From NCBI GenBank assembly GCA_035304345.1, contig DATGQE010000021.1, forward strand, positions 1 through 64,000: a stretch of DNA of 64,000 bases, read 5' to 3'. This stretch comes from IDS-8 sp035304345. Its GTDB lineage: Bacteria > Pseudomonadota > Gammaproteobacteria > Steroidobacterales > Woeseiaceae. The notes beneath the pieces were generated by a model. That model was not told the origin of the DNA. It saw only the letters and a list, made by a program, of their open reading frames with translations, and made no database searches. Made by a program: the position numbers and the translations under genes. This document shows, piece after piece, positions 62,339 through 64,000 of this stretch. Within the stretch, counting starts at the first letter, position 1. Each line of letters starts with the position of its first letter.

Positions 62339-64000
62339 TTGCAGCGGAACACTGAATCGATCCGTAATCGCCGCTTCGACGTCGCCGTCGTGGGCGGCGG
62401 CGCATTCGGCGCCTGCGCCGCCTGGGAAGCGGTGCTGCGCGGGTATTCGGTGGTGTTGATCGAGGCGAACGACTTCGCTTCCGGGACGTCGGCGAACTCG
62501 TTCAAGTTCGTGCACGGCGGCGTCCGCTACCTGCAGCATCTCGACTTTGCCCGCCTGCGCGCATCCTGCGCGGAGCGCAGCGCATTGCTGCGCATCGCGC
62601 CGCATCTCGTCAGGCCACAGTCGATCGCGATCCCGACCTACGGTCACGGCCGCAACGGCAAGGCGCTGCTCGGCGCCGGGCTCGCGGCTTACGACCTGCT
62701 CACGGCCGGCCGTAACCGCGGCATCCGCGATCCGGCGCGCCGCATTCCCCGTGCCTCGTTCATGAGCCGTCACGAGCTGCTGCGCCGTTTCCCCGAGCTC
62801 GAGCCGCGCGGGCTGACGGGGGCCGCGGTGTTCGCGGACGCACAGATGTACCACCCGCCCCGACTCGTCCTCTCGTTCATCCGCTCCGCGGTGGAGCGCG
62901 GTGCCGAGGCGGCGAACTACGTCGAGGCCCTGTCCCTCGTCCGTCGGGGAGACCGCATCGAAGGCGTCATCGCGCGCGACCGCCTGACCAACGAGACCTT
63001 CGAGATCAGGAGCCGCGTGGTCGTGAACACCGCCGGTCCGTGGGCCGAAGGCCTGCTGGCCGAGGCGCACGGCCTGCGGATCCCCGGGGCCGGCGTGTAC
63101 TCGCGCGACACCTGTTTCGTCGTCGACGGCGGCGAGGAGAGCGAGCTCGCGCTCGCCATCCAGGGACGCTCGGTCGACCGCGGCGCGCGCATCGGGCGCG
63201 GCGCGCGTCACCTGTTCATCGTGCCCTGGCGCGGCCGCCGCCTCGTCGGCGTGTGGCACATCGTGTATCGCAAGGGGCCTGACGCCATCGAGGTGCCGGA
63301 GCCCGAGCTCGCGCGGATCCTCGACGAGCTGAACGCGTCGCAGCGCGTGATCTCGCTGCGGCGCGAAGACCTGCGGCTCGTGAACGCTGGCCTCGTGCCG
63401 TTCGGCACGAGTGACGACGCGGGCGCGGAGCTCGAGTTCGGCAAGCGCTCCCACCTCGTGGACAGCGCGAAACGCCACGGCGTCGAGGGGCTCGTGACGC
63501 TGATCGGTGTCCGCCACACCATGGCGCGCGGCGACGCCGCCCGGGCCCTCGACATCGTCGACCGCAAGCTCGGCCGCCGCGGCAGCGTGCCCGACTCCGC
63601 GCACGAGCCGCTCGTCGGCGGCGATTTCGCGGTGTTCGACGAGCTCGTCCGCGATGTCCAGGACGCGCTGACGGGCGAGGATTCGCAGGGCCTCGCCCAC
63701 GAGCTGGCCGCGCTGTACGGCACGCGCTCGCTGCCGCTCGTCGAGCGCGGGCGAGCGGACGGCACGTTGTCGCGCATCGCGGGCTCCGACATCGTGGGCG
63801 CGCAGATCGCCGAGGCCATCGAGAACGAGATGGCGCAAACGCTGGCGGACGTCGTGTTCCGGCGCACGCCTTTGGCAGCGGGGGGCAATCCCGGCAAGGA
63901 GGTGCTGCTCGCGTGCGCCGACGCGATGGCCGCAAGGCTCGGCTGGTCGCCCGAGCGCCGGCAACTGGAGCTCGCCGCGGTCATCAGCCGGTTCCCCACC
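62339..64000 (+). CDS. GlpD-like FAD-dependent glycerol-3-phosphate dehydrogenase/oxidase (3' end cut)
   Basis: At least 554 residues of a flavoprotein oxidoreductase. The N-terminal FAD-binding VVGGGAFGACAAWEA is followed by IEANDFASGTSANSFKF and HGGVRYLQHLDF, the signature of the aerobic glycerol-3-phosphate dehydrogenase family; a helical C-terminal domain follows. The TTG at 62339 is preceded by AGGAAAGG eight bases upstream; no ATG or GTG is available before the FAD motif. The stop lies beyond the window. As a neighbour of polysaccharide genes it may have a specialised substrate, but that is only inference. Confidence 0.86.
   Translation, partial: MQRNTESIRNRRFDVAVVGGGAFGACAAWEAVLRGYSVVLIEANDFASGTSANSFKFVHGGVRYLQHLDFARLRASCAERSALLRIAPHLVRPQSIAIPTYGHGRNGKALLGAGLAAYDLLTAGRNRGIRDPARRIPRASFMSRHELLRRFPELEPRGLTGAAVFADAQMYHPPRLVLSFIRSAVERGAEAANYVEALSLVRRGDRIEGVIARDRLTNETFEIRSRVVVNTAGPWAEGLLAEAHGLRIPGAGVYSRDTCFVVDGGEESELALAIQGRSVDRGARIGRGARHLFIVPWRGRRLVGVWHIVYRKGPDAIEVPEPELARILDELNASQRVISLRREDLRLVNAGLVPFGTSDDAGAELEFGKRSHLVDSAKRHGVEGLVTLIGVRHTMARGDAARALDIVDRKLGRRGSVPDSAHEPLVGGDFAVFDELVRDVQDALTGEDSQGLAHELAALYGTRSLPLVERGRADGTLSRIAGSDIVGAQIAEAIENEMAQTLADVVFRRTPLAAGGNPGKEVLLACADAMAARLGWSPERRQLELAAVISRFPT

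Overview
The window is GC-rich chromosomal DNA (roughly two thirds G+C) from a Gram-negative bacterium, most likely a gammaproteobacterium. The evidence is a GlrK-QseG-GlrR signalling operon, a Bfd/bacterioferritin pair behind Fur-like sites, a PEP-CTERM-type response regulator (PrsR) and a Wzx/Wzy-style exopolysaccharide locus. Genus cannot be fixed from sequence alone. I see no rRNA, CRISPR array, transposase or insertion sequence.

Positions 1-14 kb carry signalling and envelope genes: the 5' part of a PAS/GAF-GGDEF-EAL cyclic-di-GMP protein, two lipoproteins (one a putative gluzincin metalloprotease), galE, glrK-qseG-glrR, prsR, and a fibronectin-type lipoprotein whose long leader holds a sigma-54 promoter, an IHF-like site and a GEMM-I (c-di-GMP-I) riboswitch. 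Positions 14-23 kb are mostly housekeeping: bfd, bfr, a ThiF/MoeB-like E1 enzyme, a BNR-repeat protein coupled to a ubiquitin-like protein ending Gly-Gly, an SDR, a polysaccharide deacetylase, a BON protein, tRNA-Glu, a ZIP-like protein, tRNA-Ala and gltX.

Positions 23-62 kb form a large surface-polysaccharide locus. It holds two glutamine-dependent asparagine-synthase-type amidotransferases plus a third homologue lacking the glutaminase cysteine, three sulfotransferases, and two Wzx flippases. It also holds export and length-control proteins (export protein, outer-membrane barrel, Wzz-like protein, tyrosine autokinase), a WecA-like initiating transferase, an O-antigen-ligase/Wzy-like protein, seven cytoplasmic-type glycosyltransferases and one GT-C transferase. 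The rest is a methyltransferase, a CapK-like adenylating enzyme, a secreted pectate-lyase-like protein behind a second GEMM-I riboswitch, and an unusual eight-gene minus-strand operon (PHP-like, glycosyltransferase, FkbH-like, acyl carrier protein, a 78-residue unknown, EEP hydrolase, sulfotransferase). The window ends inside a GlpD-like flavoprotein.

Regulation links these parts. PrsR and GlrR are both sigma-54 activators, and strong GG-N10-GC sigma-54 sites lie before the fibronectin lipoprotein, the deacetylase, the BON protein, a sulfotransferase and a glycosyltransferase. Two c-di-GMP riboswitches add a second layer. The picture is of a sulfated, possibly acyl- or amide-decorated exopolysaccharide under joint sigma-54 and c-di-GMP control. 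No exosortase or PEP-CTERM protein is in the window, although PrsR usually accompanies that system.
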